DNA from: Chloroflexi bacterium CFX6
Lineage (GTDB): Bacteria > Chloroflexota > Anaerolineae > Anaerolineales > Villigracilaceae
NCBI GenBank assembly: GCA_030263595.1
Contig: SZPG01000017.1
Span: 1-48,802, forward strand
Direction of reading: 5' to 3'
DNA length: 48,802 nt
The notes beneath the pieces are model-generated. The model worked only from the letters and a program-made list of their open reading frames with translations. It was not told the DNA's origin and made no database searches. Shown here piece by piece: positions 16,945 through 24,837 of this stretch (positions are counted from its first letter, which is position 1; every line of letters begins with the position of its first letter). The translations under genes were made by a program, and so were the position numbers.

Positions 16945-17080
16945 TTGCGGATCGAAGCGCACGACGAAAGTTTCCATTTGATCTTCGTACGGGATGAACA
17001 GCAACGCGGTATTCTCGTCCACCGCCTCCCACCGGACCCGGGAATCGGTCAGCCACATTGACGGGAACCAACCCGCCTCA
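16945..17080 (-). pseudogene. Remnant of a DUF6544-like gene
   Basis: On the minus strand this piece reads AGWFPSMWLTDSRVRWEAVD and ends ETFVVRFDPQ. I recognise it from memory as the core of a DUF6544-type protein. There is no start codon, no in-frame stop nearby, and similarity stops after FDPQ. It directly abuts the flavodoxin fragment upstream, so a deletion has joined the ruins of two genes. Confidence 0.45.
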
Positions 17081-17083
17081 GCC

Positions 17084-17171
17084 CGCCGTTCTCCGCGAGG
17101 GTCTTGCCAATGGTCTCTGCCACGCCGACCGTCCAACCCGTGCGGCTGGCATACGCAACAAGGATTTTCAT
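17084..17171 (-). pseudogene. Truncated flavodoxin-type gene start
   Basis: After a GAGGG site, the ATG at 17171 begins MKILVAYASRTGWTVGVAET and runs to KTLAENGG. This is the FMN-phosphate-binding strand and loop of a flavodoxin (HemG/protoporphyrinogen-oxidase-like). The frame then runs to a stop after about ten unrelated residues. Only some 29 of the expected 140-180 residues remain. The rest of the gap 16866-17355 holds nothing else clear. Confidence 0.55.
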
Positions 17172-17355
17172 TTTTCCCTCCGGACAATTGGTGCGCCGTG
17201 TAAATATCGTTACCGGCAGTCGGCAATGGATTCCATGCATTTGCCCGAATTCCATAATGGGAGGTTGTCATACAATTGTGGTGTTGAATATATGGGAATT
17301 GAAGCGCCTGTATATGGATGTATTCCGTCTGATTTTAGTGGTAAGATTCGCCGCG

Positions 17356-18204
17356 ATGAAACTCAACCTTGCTCTCGCGCAGATCGCTACGAAACTGGGG
17401 GATGTCGAATCCAATCTCGAAAAGCACCTCGACTACATCGAACAAGCCAAAACCCAAAAAGCGGATTTGCTGGTATTCCCCGAACTTTCCCTTACCGGCT
17501 ACGTTTTGCAGGATTTGGTCGCCTCGGTCGCGCATAAGCCGACAGACGACGACCCGGTCTTCAAGCCCCTACTCGAGGCATCTCACGACCTGGACCTCGT
17601 GGTTGGATTCGTGGACGAAGACTCTCGTCACCGCTTCTATATCGCCTCCGCCTACCTCTCCGGCGGGAAGGTGCTTCACGTCCATCACAAGGTTTACCTG
17701 CCCACCTACGGACTCTTCGACGAGGGGCGTTTCTTCGCCTGGGGCGATTCCGTCCGCTCGTTCGATACGCGCTTCGGACGCGTGGGCTTGCTCATCTGCG
17801 AGGACTTCTGGCACGCCTCGCCCCCTTACCTGCTCTGGCTCGACGGCGCCGACATCATGCTCTTCTCCTCCGCCTCTCCCGGCCGCGGATTGAACGACAA
17901 GGAGAAGCTCGAATCCGCGCGCTGGGTGGAACGGGTCAACAAGGCGTATGCCAGCATGTTCACCTCCTTTGTCGCGCACGCCAACCGCGTGGGCTATGAG
18001 GACGGACTTCACTTCTGGGGCGGCGCGACGGTCTTCGACCCGAACGGCGAGGAACTTGCCCATGGTCCCTACAACGAAGAAGCCGTCACCTGCGTCCAAT
18101 TGGATCTGAACCAACTCCGCCGCACCCGCGCCCGCCTGCCGTTATTGCGCGACGAACGGACGAATCTGGTTGTGTCGGAATTGCAGAGGATTTTGCAAAG
18201 ATAA
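17356..18204 (+). CDS. Nitrilase-type glutaminase, NAD synthase partner
   Basis: 282 residues from the ATG at 17356 (an in-frame ATG lies at 17314; this one begins the conserved first strand KLNLALAQI). The nitrilase triad is complete: Glu43 (FPELSLTGY), Lys112 (HHKVYLPTYG) and Cys148 (LLICEDFW). The sequence matches the glutaminase half of glutamine-dependent NAD synthase: it would release ammonia from glutamine for the synthase encoded at 18872. In most bacteria the two are fused or absent in favour of free ammonia. Here they are separate genes with a toxin-antitoxin pair between. No strong ribosome site. Alternative: a free-standing amidase, less likely given the neighbour. Confidence 0.8.
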   Translation: MKLNLALAQIATKLGDVESNLEKHLDYIEQAKTQKADLLVFPELSLTGYVLQDLVASVAHKPTDDDPVFKPLLEASHDLDLVVGFVDEDSRHRFYIASAYLSGGKVLHVHHKVYLPTYGLFDEGRFFAWGDSVRSFDTRFGRVGLLICEDFWHASPPYLLWLDGADIMLFSSASPGRGLNDKEKLESARWVERVNKAYASMFTSFVAHANRVGYEDGLHFWGGATVFDPNGEELAHGPYNEEAVTCVQLDLNQLRRTRARLPLLRDERTNLVVSELQRILQR

Positions 18205-18256
18205 AAATTGACTTGTGAAATGAAAATTTATCATGTAGAATGACGCCGGAGGCATT

Positions 18257-18484
18257 ATGGAAACGATAATGACTGAACGTGGACAAACGGTTGTCCCGGC
18301 GCCCATCCGAAAACGATATAAACTGAAGAAGGGGGCTAAACTCGTCTGGATTGATGATGGGAAGACGATTAAGGTGATCCCAATTCCCGCTGACCCCGTG
18401 GAAGCGCTGCACGGCATTGGCAAGGGGGAAAATCTTCTGCAAGTCCTTCTCGAAGAACGTAAAAAGGACGGGGATCGTGAATAA
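18257..18484 (+). CDS. AbrB/SpoVT-type antitoxin
   Basis: 75 residues, ATG at 18257 with GGAGG four bases upstream. The N-terminal swapped-hairpin AbrB fold is clear (METIMTERGQTVVPAPIRKR, LKKGAKLVWIDDGKTIKVIP). The acidic/basic tail (LLQVLLEERKKDGDRE) should wrap the toxin. Such proteins bind their own promoter and neutralise a PIN nuclease. The toxin start overlaps its last codons by eight bases. A TTGACT at 18209-18214 could belong to its promoter, but no convincing -10 at standard spacing is seen. Confidence 0.85.
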   Translation: METIMTERGQTVVPAPIRKRYKLKKGAKLVWIDDGKTIKVIPIPADPVEALHGIGKGENLLQVLLEERKKDGDRE

Positions 18485-18875
18485 CAATTACCTGCTGGAT
18501 ACATCTGCCTTGATCGCCTTCATGGAGAGCGAAGAGGGGGACGAGCGGGTTAAATTCATTTTGAAGAACGAAAACGTTTCGATACCCTGGATTGCTCTTG
18601 CGGAGCTTTTCTACGTTACCACCCGGGAAAAGGGAGAGGAAACTGCCGAACTGCGTTATGCAATGCTCAAGCGCTCCGGCGCTCAGATACTTTGGGGCAG
18701 CGATGAGGGGGTTCTATTATCTGCCGGTAGACTTAAAGCCGCTCATCGCATATCCTTTGCCGACTCCCTAATTGCCGCGTATGCGCTTCGAAATGAGGCA
18801 GTCCTGGTTCATAAAGACCCGGAGTATGAGCAATTGAAAGACCGGCTTCAAATGGAAGCCTTACCGTATAAATGA
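18477..18875 (+). CDS. PIN-domain toxin (VapC-type ribonuclease)
   Basis: 132 residues from a GTG at 18477, which has AAAGGACGGG just upstream and lies inside the antitoxin's end. The PIN acidic residues are all present: Asp8 (LLDTSA), Glu43 (ALAELFYV), Asp96 (SFADSLIAAYAL) and Asp114 (VHKDPEYE). PIN toxins cut tRNA or rRNA when freed from the antitoxin. The stop overlaps the ATG of NAD synthase (ATGA), so synthase translation is coupled to the toxin's. All active-site residues being intact, the pair is probably functional. Confidence 0.88.
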   Translation: MNNNYLLDTSALIAFMESEEGDERVKFILKNENVSIPWIALAELFYVTTREKGEETAELRYAMLKRSGAQILWGSDEGVLLSAGRLKAAHRISFADSLIAAYALRNEAVLVHKDPEYEQLKDRLQMEALPYK

Positions 18876-19696
18876 CTGTCAACCTCTCCATCAACACCGA
18901 CCTCGCGCGCGACATACTTACCGGTTTCATCCGCTCCGAGGTCACGCGCGCCGGGTTTTCCCGCGCGATCATCAACCTCTCCGGCGGACTCGACTCGGCG
19001 CTCTCCTGCGTCCTGGCGGTCAGGGCATTGGGGAATGAAAACGTATTTGCGCTGCGACTGCCTTATCGCACCTCCTCCCCCGACTCGCTGGAACACGCCC
19101 AATTGTTGATTGACCAACTCGACATCCCGAGCGAGACGATTGACATCACAGAAATGGTTGACCCGCTGATCGAACGCGACCCGGACATGTCAAACGTCCG
19201 CAAGGGAAACATCATGGCGCGCATGCGGATGATCGTTATGTACGACCGGTCGGAGGTCTTCAAAGGTCTGTCCATAGGCACGAGCAACAAGACCGAGATC
19301 CTGCTGGGCTATTCCACCCTTTGGGGCGACATGGCGTCCGCGATCAATCCCATCGGCGACCTGTACAAAACCCAGGCGCGGCAGTTGTCCCGCGCGTTGG
19401 GCATCCCCGCGCCGATCATTGACAAGCCTCCCTCCGCCGACTTGTGGGCGGGTCAAACGGACGAAGGGGAACTTGGTTTCACCTACGAACAGGTTGACCA
19501 ATTGCTCTACCTGCTCGTGGATCAGCGTTACAGCCCGCAGGAGTGCATCGAGGAGGGCTTCGACGAAAAGTTCGTCAACGCGGTCATCCGGCGCGTCCAG
19601 CGGAATCAGTTCAAACGCATGATGCCGCCCATTGCCAAGGTGAGCAACCGCACCGTCGGCTACGACTTCCTGTATTTGCGCGACTGGGGAACGTAG
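18872..19696 (+). CDS. nadE: NAD(+) synthase
   Basis: 274 residues, the short synthase-only form. The PP-loop SGGLDS is at 37-42 (binds ATP pyrophosphate). KGNIMARMRMIVMYD, GTSNKTEILLGY and DKPPSADLWAGQTDEGELG are hallmark motifs of the family that converts nicotinate-adenine dinucleotide to NAD with ATP and ammonia or glutamine. Ammonia is likely supplied by the nitrilase-type subunit encoded at 17356. The ATG overlaps the PIN toxin stop; no independent Shine-Dalgarno is obvious, so it depends on upstream translation. A hairpin follows at 19721. Confidence 0.93.
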   Translation: MTVNLSINTDLARDILTGFIRSEVTRAGFSRAIINLSGGLDSALSCVLAVRALGNENVFALRLPYRTSSPDSLEHAQLLIDQLDIPSETIDITEMVDPLIERDPDMSNVRKGNIMARMRMIVMYDRSEVFKGLSIGTSNKTEILLGYSTLWGDMASAINPIGDLYKTQARQLSRALGIPAPIIDKPPSADLWAGQTDEGELGFTYEQVDQLLYLLVDQRYSPQECIEEGFDEKFVNAVIRRVQRNQFKRMMPPIAKVSNRTVGYDFLYLRDWGT

Positions 19697-19720
19697 TACA
19701 ATTCCGTCCGATCTTTCAGA

Positions 19721-19747
19721 GCAGGAGGCGCAAGCCTTCTGCTTTAT
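19721..19747 (+). terminator. Hairpin after nadE
   Basis: GCAGGAGGC-GCAA-GCCTTCTGC (one G-T pair) followed by TTTAT; it separates nadE from the transporter gene, whose site AAAGGA follows. Confidence 0.55.
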
Positions 19748-19763
19748 GCTGTAAAGGACTTGC

Positions 19764-21008
19764 ATGATTCGTATTCCGCCTTCCTTGAAACACCGTCGTT
19801 TTTTCTATCTCTGGCTGGGACTGTTGATCTCCATCGCAGGCACCCAGATGCAGATCTGGGCGATCTTCTGGCACATCCGCACGTTGACCGAAGAACCCAT
19901 CGCGCTGGGCGGCGTGGGACTGGCGCGGATTTTGCCGGTCATCGTCTTCTCGCTCATCGGCGGCGCGGTCGCCGATTCGTTCAAGCGCACGCGCATCCTC
20001 TTCATTACACAAAGTTCCGCCGCGCTCATCGCGTTGTCCCTGGGTTTGTTTACGCAATTCGGGAACATCACCATCTGGCACATCTACGCCCTGACCGCGC
20101 TCCAGGCGATTGCCGTCGCCTTCGACGGACCGGCGCGTCAGGCTCTCGTCCCGAACCTGGTTCCCGCAAAAGACCTTCCAAACGCCTTCAGCATGACCTC
20201 CCTCGCCTTCCAGACCGGCGCGATCCTGGGACCGGCGCTCTCGGGTTTTGCCATCGCTTTCGGCGGACAGGAAGTTGTATATTACATCAACGCCGGTTCT
20301 TTCCTGGCGGTCATCGTTGCCCTTCTCCTCATCGGCGACATTCCACAAAAGGCGTCCGCGCGCGCCAAAGCCGTCAGTTGGGAATCCATTCGCGAGGGCA
20401 TTTTGTTCATCTGGAACAAGCCCATCATCCTCTCGACCATGCTGCTGGATTTCATCGCCACGTTCTTCGCCTCCGCCAATACGCTCATGCCCATCGTTGC
20501 CGTGGACATCCTCAAGGTTGGCGTCCTTGAATATGGCTGGCTATCCGCGGCGCAATCGGTGGGAGCGGTGCTTGCCGCGCTGGTCGTTTCGCAGGTCCGC
20601 GAATTGAGGCGGCAGGGACCGATCTTTTTGGGGGCGGTGGTCGTTTTCGGCGTCGCGACGATCCTTTTTGGGCTGAGCAGTTCCTTCGTCCTCGCGTGGA
20701 GCGCCCTGGCGGTCATCGGCGCGGCGGATTCGGTCAGCACCATCATCCGCAATACGATCCGCCAGTTGCAGACCCCCGATCACATTCGCGGGCGCATGAC
20801 GAGCGTCAATATGATCTTCTTCCAGGGCGGACCGCAATTGGGGGAGCTCGAGGCGGGGATCGTGGCACAGTTGTTCGGCGCGTCGTTTGCCATTGTCAGC
20901 GGTGGGATTGCGTGTATTCTTGGCATGATGTTGATCGTCCGCAAGTGGCCCGCGCTCTTGAACTACAACGGAGACGAACCCTCGCTGGCGGGCGCGACGG
21001 CAGACTGA
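19764..21008 (+). CDS. MFS exporter, MFS_3-type
   Basis: 414 residues, twelve hydrophobic helices. The loop between helices 2 and 3 (GGAVADSFKRTRIL) is the major facilitator motif A. FDGPARQALVPNLVPAKDLP and AFQTGAILGPALSG are typical of the MFS_3 group that includes enterobactin and macrolide exporters. AAAGGA lies seven bases before the ATG. Substrate not deducible; no siderophore or resistance gene is close. It follows nadE by 67 bases and may have its own promoter. Confidence 0.85.
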   Translation: MIRIPPSLKHRRFFYLWLGLLISIAGTQMQIWAIFWHIRTLTEEPIALGGVGLARILPVIVFSLIGGAVADSFKRTRILFITQSSAALIALSLGLFTQFGNITIWHIYALTALQAIAVAFDGPARQALVPNLVPAKDLPNAFSMTSLAFQTGAILGPALSGFAIAFGGQEVVYYINAGSFLAVIVALLLIGDIPQKASARAKAVSWESIREGILFIWNKPIILSTMLLDFIATFFASANTLMPIVAVDILKVGVLEYGWLSAAQSVGAVLAALVVSQVRELRRQGPIFLGAVVVFGVATILFGLSSSFVLAWSALAVIGAADSVSTIIRNTIRQLQTPDHIRGRMTSVNMIFFQGGPQLGELEAGIVAQLFGASFAIVSGGIACILGMMLIVRKWPALLNYNGDEPSLAGATAD

Positions 21009-21047
21009 CGATCACCTTGCGGTTTCCATACGGTTCGAGAATCCCCG

Positions 21048-21076
21048 TTGACTTGCACGACAAATGGTACTATACT
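21048..21076 (+). promoter_or_regulatory. Strong sigma-70-type promoter
   Basis: TTGACT (21048-21053), 17 bases, TATACT (21071-21076). The predicted start, about seven bases on, falls on the A of an ATG at 21083, so any translation from there would be leaderless. Confidence 0.65.
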
Positions 21077-21082
21077 GGCGAC

Positions 21083-21115
21083 ATGCGAACAGAAGATTAC
21101 ATACCGATTCGTTGA
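21083..21115 (+). CDS. Possible leaderless 10-residue leader peptide
   Basis: ATG to TGA encoding MRTEDYIPIR. It starts where the transcript from the promoter at 21048-21076 should start and stops four bases before a terminator hairpin. The arrangement resembles an attenuator leader, but no run of regulatory codons is present and conservation cannot be judged here. It may be chance, with the transcript simply a short RNA. Confidence 0.25.
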   Translation: MRTEDYIPIR

Positions 21116-21118
21116 CAC

Positions 21119-21150
21119 AAGGCACGCGCCTCATTGCGTGCCTTTTTCTT
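21119..21150 (+). terminator. Terminator/attenuator before the SWIM gene
   Basis: AAGGCACGC and GCGTGCCTT form a perfect 9-bp stem with an 8-base loop, followed by TTTCTTT. It lies between a good promoter and the gene at 21176, so transcripts must read through it. Confidence 0.7.
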
Positions 21151-21175
21151 TACCACCTTTCAAAAGGAGTAACCT

Positions 21176-21421
21176 ATGGACTATGGACTGATTGGCAAAC
21201 GTGAAAAGGCAAAACGCTATGCCGAGGACCCCAAACGCTTCCGCTTCAACAAGTTTGACCTGACGTTCCATGGCGACAACAACGATCACCGCGTAACCTT
21301 CGACAACGGCGTCTTCAACTGCGATTGTGAATTCTTCCTGACGCATAACCGATGCGCCCATACCATGGCGTTGGAAGAATACCTGTTCAAAGGCATGATC
21401 GCGGACCCGGCTCGAACCTAA
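21176..21421 (+). CDS. SWIM-type zinc-finger mini-protein
   Basis: 81 residues, AAAGGAG eight bases before ATG. The second half has NCDCEFFLTHNRCAHTMALE, that is C-x-C-x8-C-x-H, the SWIM zinc-binding pattern. The first half is basic (GKREKAKRYAEDPKRFRFNK). SWIM domains bind DNA or proteins and are normally one part of SWI2/SNF2 helicases or transposases; here it stands alone. Expression should depend on readthrough of the hairpin upstream. Confidence 0.75.
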   Translation: MDYGLIGKREKAKRYAEDPKRFRFNKFDLTFHGDNNDHRVTFDNGVFNCDCEFFLTHNRCAHTMALEEYLFKGMIADPART

Positions 21422-21443
21422 TCTGAAAATTGATCCTTCACCC

Positions 21444-21477
21444 ACTGCCCTTCCTCACCCGGAGGGCAGTTGTGTTT
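21444..21477 (+). terminator. Terminator after the SWIM gene
   Basis: ACTGCCCT / AGGGCAGT stem (21444-21451, 21463-21470) followed by TGTGTTT. Confidence 0.6.
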
Positions 21478-21483
21478 AACGCT

Positions 21484-21620
21484 GCCGTACCGCGACATTC
21501 ACGTCGCCGGGGCGGGGCAAAGCGACGTGAACGTCGCGGTACGGTTCCCGTTCGTTGGGGTGGCGCGACATTCATGTCGCCGGGTCGGGGCAAAGCGACG
21601 TGAACGTCGCGGTACGGTTC
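21484..21620. repeat. Two tandem palindromic repeats, family A
   Basis: The first element is a long inverted repeat: 21484-21507 (core CGCGACATTCACGTCGC) with 21522-21545 (GCGACGTGAACGTCGCG). A second copy follows with a 73-base offset. A related single copy is at 31696-31724. Non-coding, probably transcribed into strong hairpins; REP-like. Confidence 0.7.
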
Positions 21621-21719
21621 CTTTCGTCTGCAGAGAGGACGGACGTCCCCTCCGCTCGACGCGATGCAGTTTGCATGTCTCATAAAGATTTAAAGGATTT
21701 CGATTAAAATTCGACCACC

Positions 21720-22757
21720 ATGGCCAAAATCACCCGACGCGACTTCCTCAAACTTGGGGGCTTGAGCCTGGGTTCCCTGGCGTTCACTCCGGCATTGCGC
21801 GATTCCCTGGGCTTCGACGATGGAAACCTCATCCGCGTGGCGACCAATTCCGTCAGTGTGCACAGCCAGCCCAACGACGAGAGCCGCATCGTTTCGACGT
21901 GGTACCGCGACGAACTGGTACACGTCTATGGGGAGGTGGTCTCGGATACGCCGTCCTATAATCGCGTCTGGTATCGCGTCTGGGGCGGATACATGCACCG
22001 GGCGCGTTTGCAGAAGGTCAAGATGCTCTTCAACCCGACGCTCCCCGTTCTCGAGGAGGGCATCCCCCGCCTTGCGGAGATGACCGTTCCTTATACCCAA
22101 CCCTGGCGCCACACCAAAACGTACGGCTGGCAGCAACTCGGGTTCCGGTTGTACTATGGCTCGGTTCATTGGATCGAGGCAATCGAGGAAGGTCCCACAG
22201 GCGAACCCTGGTATCGCATCTACGACGACCTGACGGGTTTTCCGTATCACGTCAACCCGCTTCACCTAAAACCCATTCCATTGGACGAGTTGGCGCCGAT
22301 CAGCCCCGAGGTGGAATTGCAGAACAAGCGGATAGACGTCAACCTGAGAACGCAGACCCTGACCGCCTACGAGTTCGATAAACCCTTGTTGGAGACGCTC
22401 ATCTCGTCGGGTCTTCCAAACGGACCGCGTACGAACGGTCTATCCACAAAGACGCCGGAGGGCGACTTCCGTATTTTGGACAAGATGCCTGCCAAGCACA
22501 TGGGCAACGGCAACCTGTTCGCCGACCTGGACGATTACGAATTGCCCGGCGTCCCCTGGACCAGTTTCTTCACCTTGCAGGGACACGCATTTCACGGAAC
22601 CTATTGGCACGATAACTTTGGCGTGCCGATGAGCCGGGGATGCATCAACATGCGAACCGACGAGGCGAAATGGCTGTTCCGCTGGGCGTTGCCTCCTCAT
22701 CAACTTGGAGAATCCTACAATCGCGGGTTCGGCACGCTCGTGCAGATCCATTACTAA
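21720..22757 (+). CDS. Tat-exported L,D-transpeptidase (YkuD)
   Basis: 345 residues. The N-terminus has the twin-arginine signal TRRDFLKLGG. An SH3-like region (about 35-100, VATNSVSVHSQPNDESRIV) precedes a YkuD catalytic domain from about 220 to the end, with HGTYWHDNFGVPMSRGCINM carrying the catalytic His and Cys. These enzymes form 3-3 peptidoglycan cross-links or attach proteins to the wall; Tat export implies folding in the cytoplasm. The methyltransferase gene starts seven bases after the stop. No Shine-Dalgarno is obvious before the ATG. Confidence 0.9.
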   Translation: MAKITRRDFLKLGGLSLGSLAFTPALRDSLGFDDGNLIRVATNSVSVHSQPNDESRIVSTWYRDELVHVYGEVVSDTPSYNRVWYRVWGGYMHRARLQKVKMLFNPTLPVLEEGIPRLAEMTVPYTQPWRHTKTYGWQQLGFRLYYGSVHWIEAIEEGPTGEPWYRIYDDLTGFPYHVNPLHLKPIPLDELAPISPEVELQNKRIDVNLRTQTLTAYEFDKPLLETLISSGLPNGPRTNGLSTKTPEGDFRILDKMPAKHMGNGNLFADLDDYELPGVPWTSFFTLQGHAFHGTYWHDNFGVPMSRGCINMRTDEAKWLFRWALPPHQLGESYNRGFGTLVQIHY

Positions 22758-22763
22758 CCATCC

Positions 22764-24017
22764 ATGCCATCCATACACTGGGCGGGAAAGAATCTTTCGA
22801 CGCCTGAACCTGCCTCCCTGATAAAGGACTCGGTCGTCCATCCGAGCGGGTTTGGGTATCCTGGAACCGAACCCTCCAGCCGTTTGGTCCTGGGGGATAA
22901 TTTATCCGTCATGGCAGCCCTGCTCCCCGAATACGAAGGGCGGATCCACCTCATTTATGCCGACCCGCCGTTTTTTACGAACCGAAAATTCAAAGCCCGC
23001 ATCGGACGCGGGGAGGACTCGCGCAAGCCCGGTCAATGGGAACTTGTCGAAGGCTACCATGACGATTGGACGAATCTGGATGAATATCTGGATTTTCTGT
23101 ATCAACGCCTGGAATTGATGCGCCGCCTGCTCGCCTCGAACGGGACCTTGTACCTGCACCTCGATTGGCATGCCGACGCGTACGCCCGCCTGATCCTGGA
23201 CGAGTTGTTCGGCGCGGAAAACTTTTTGAACGAGGTCATCTGGGCGTATCACGGTCCCTCCCCAATTCGGAGCGCCTTCAACCGAAAGCACGATACGATC
23301 CTGTCGTATGTCAAGGGGAGGGAGTACACCTTCAACGCGGATGCAGTGCGGGAGCCGTATAACCAGAATACGGTGAATACGTTCAAGTCCTCGCCGAAGG
23401 CGGGCTTCGGGAAAATGCCCGACTTGGAACGCGGCAAGGTCCCGGAGGATTGGTGGTATTTTCCGGTGGTTGCCCGGTTGCATAACGAACGCACGGGTTA
23501 CCCGACGCAAAAGCCGGTCGCTTTGTTGGAACGCATCGTTCTGGCTTCGTCCAACCCCGGCGACCTGGTCGCGGACTTTTTTTGCGGATCGGGAACAACG
23601 CCCTTCGTTGCCGCGAAACACGGGCGCCGTTTCATTGCCTGTGATGAAAACTTCCGCGCCATCCATACGACGCGCTCGCGTTTGACCGAAACGAAGAGCG
23701 TGTTTTCCATTGAATATGCCAGTGCGTCCCCCTTTCCACTTTCCGCGATGCCGCGGACGACCCGGATCAGTTCATCCGGGGGTTTGGTGTCGCTGACGAC
23801 GCGTCTCGAGCTCGATTATTGGGAGGTGGATCCGCAATGGGATGGGAAGATGTTCCACAGCGCCGCGCAGGCAAAACGTCCCGCGCGAAGCGGGGATATC
23901 CCGTTGGAATTAAAAATAAGAACCGGAGGCGACGTCTGCATCCGGTTCGTAACGACAAAGGGCGGGCAATACCAATCACACGTCCAGGCGGTATCCGACG
24001 CCGCGGATGGTCTTTAG
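22764..24017 (+). CDS. Orphan beta-class DNA methyltransferase
   Basis: 417 residues. Motif IV DPPF (LIYADPPFF, near residue 67) comes before the AdoMet-binding motif I (DFFCGSGTT, about 275), the beta-class order of amino-methyltransferases (N6-adenine or N4-cytosine). YPTQKPVALLERIV before motif I is also typical. Residues from about 318 form an extra C-terminal region (SAMPRTTRISSSGG to the end) not needed for the fold; it may be a second recognition domain. No restriction gene is near, so it is probably regulatory or solitary. It overlaps the convergent regulator gene by 42 bases. Start at 22764, seven bases after the transpeptidase stop. Confidence 0.85.
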   Translation: MPSIHWAGKNLSTPEPASLIKDSVVHPSGFGYPGTEPSSRLVLGDNLSVMAALLPEYEGRIHLIYADPPFFTNRKFKARIGRGEDSRKPGQWELVEGYHDDWTNLDEYLDFLYQRLELMRRLLASNGTLYLHLDWHADAYARLILDELFGAENFLNEVIWAYHGPSPIRSAFNRKHDTILSYVKGREYTFNADAVREPYNQNTVNTFKSSPKAGFGKMPDLERGKVPEDWWYFPVVARLHNERTGYPTQKPVALLERIVLASSNPGDLVADFFCGSGTTPFVAAKHGRRFIACDENFRAIHTTRSRLTETKSVFSIEYASASPFPLSAMPRTTRISSSGGLVSLTTRLELDYWEVDPQWDGKMFHSAAQAKRPARSGDIPLELKIRTGGDVCIRFVTTKGGQYQSHVQAVSDAADGL

Positions 24018-24632
24018 GAATTTCGGATTGTTGGGGTCGAGTTCGATGGCGCGCCTGAGCCACGAGATGTGAACGTCCAGGGTGCGCGTGTCGCCGGTGT
24101 AGTTCGTTTCCCAGACTTTCTTGAACAACGCTTCGCGCTCCACCACTTCGCCGTGTTTGTCCATGAGGATGCGAAGAAGGTTCATCAAGCGCGGGGTGAG
24201 TTTCGTGTTCTTGCTCAGGCATCGCACGCGCTTGTGTTCGAGGTCGAGTTGAATGGGTCCCGCGGTGATCACGTTGTCGCCGTCGCCGGGCAGGAGCGCC
24301 TTGATCCGGTTGACGAGTTTTTGGACGGTGAAGGGAAGCGCGAGAACCGAGTCCGCGATCTCTTTTTCGACGCGTCTTTCCTTTTCGAGGATCAGGATGA
24401 TGGGAAGTTTCGCATCCTTTTTGCGGATGGTGTTGCAGATGCGGATGCCCGTGCTCCTCAGCGAGGCGGCGTTGACGACGACCAGGCTGGGGTTGATCTG
24501 TTTGATCTTCGAGACGGCTTGGCTCCCGTTTTGGAAGGAACGAATATCAAATCCCTTCTTTTGCAGATCGGCAGCAAAAGAAGGGATTTCTGCGTGGCGT
24601 CCTTCGATGACCAGTAGGGTTGTTTGTTTCAT
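23976..24632 (-). CDS. OmpR-type regulator with degenerate receiver
   Basis: 218 residues. The C-terminal winged helix is intact (LTPRLMNLLRILMDKHGEVV, HISWLRRAIE, IRGVGYRLDV). The receiver domain lacks its phospho-acceptor: VVVNAASLR has Asn54 where Asp is expected. Strand 1 ends in a single Glu (LVIEGRH), and the conserved Lys is replaced (LALPFT). It therefore probably acts without phosphorylation, through dimer contacts or a ligand. No kinase gene is adjacent. Its 3' end overlaps the methyltransferase gene tail to tail. A TATAAT at 24693-24698 on this strand may be its -10. Confidence 0.85.
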   Translation of the reverse strand: MKQTTLLVIEGRHAEIPSFAADLQKKGFDIRSFQNGSQAVSKIKQINPSLVVVNAASLRSTGIRICNTIRKKDAKLPIILILEKERRVEKEIADSVLALPFTVQKLVNRIKALLPGDGDNVITAGPIQLDLEHKRVRCLSKNTKLTPRLMNLLRILMDKHGEVVEREALFKKVWETNYTGDTRTLDVHISWLRRAIELDPNNPKFLKTIRGVGYRLDV

Positions 24633-24837
24633 CGGTTTGAAAAAATTTTCCGAATAATTACGCCTTGGGCGTTGCCCGTCTTGCTCGAAATCATTATACC
24701 TTAAATCTTAACGAAAATTTTATTGCAGGCTCGTTGGTCTTTTAAGGTGGCGCTGATTAAACTACGAATTCAAAATCTTATCAAGGCAATGCTTGTGAGT
24801 TTTGTACTATTGTCGTGGTACGAATTTCCACCCCTGC

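Noticed and set aside
16675..17271. A continuous 198-codon frame on the minus strand under the lipoprotein gene end
   Set aside because: Only its middle (about 16945-17080) looks like protein, and that is a gene fragment; the rest is antisense to the lipoprotein.
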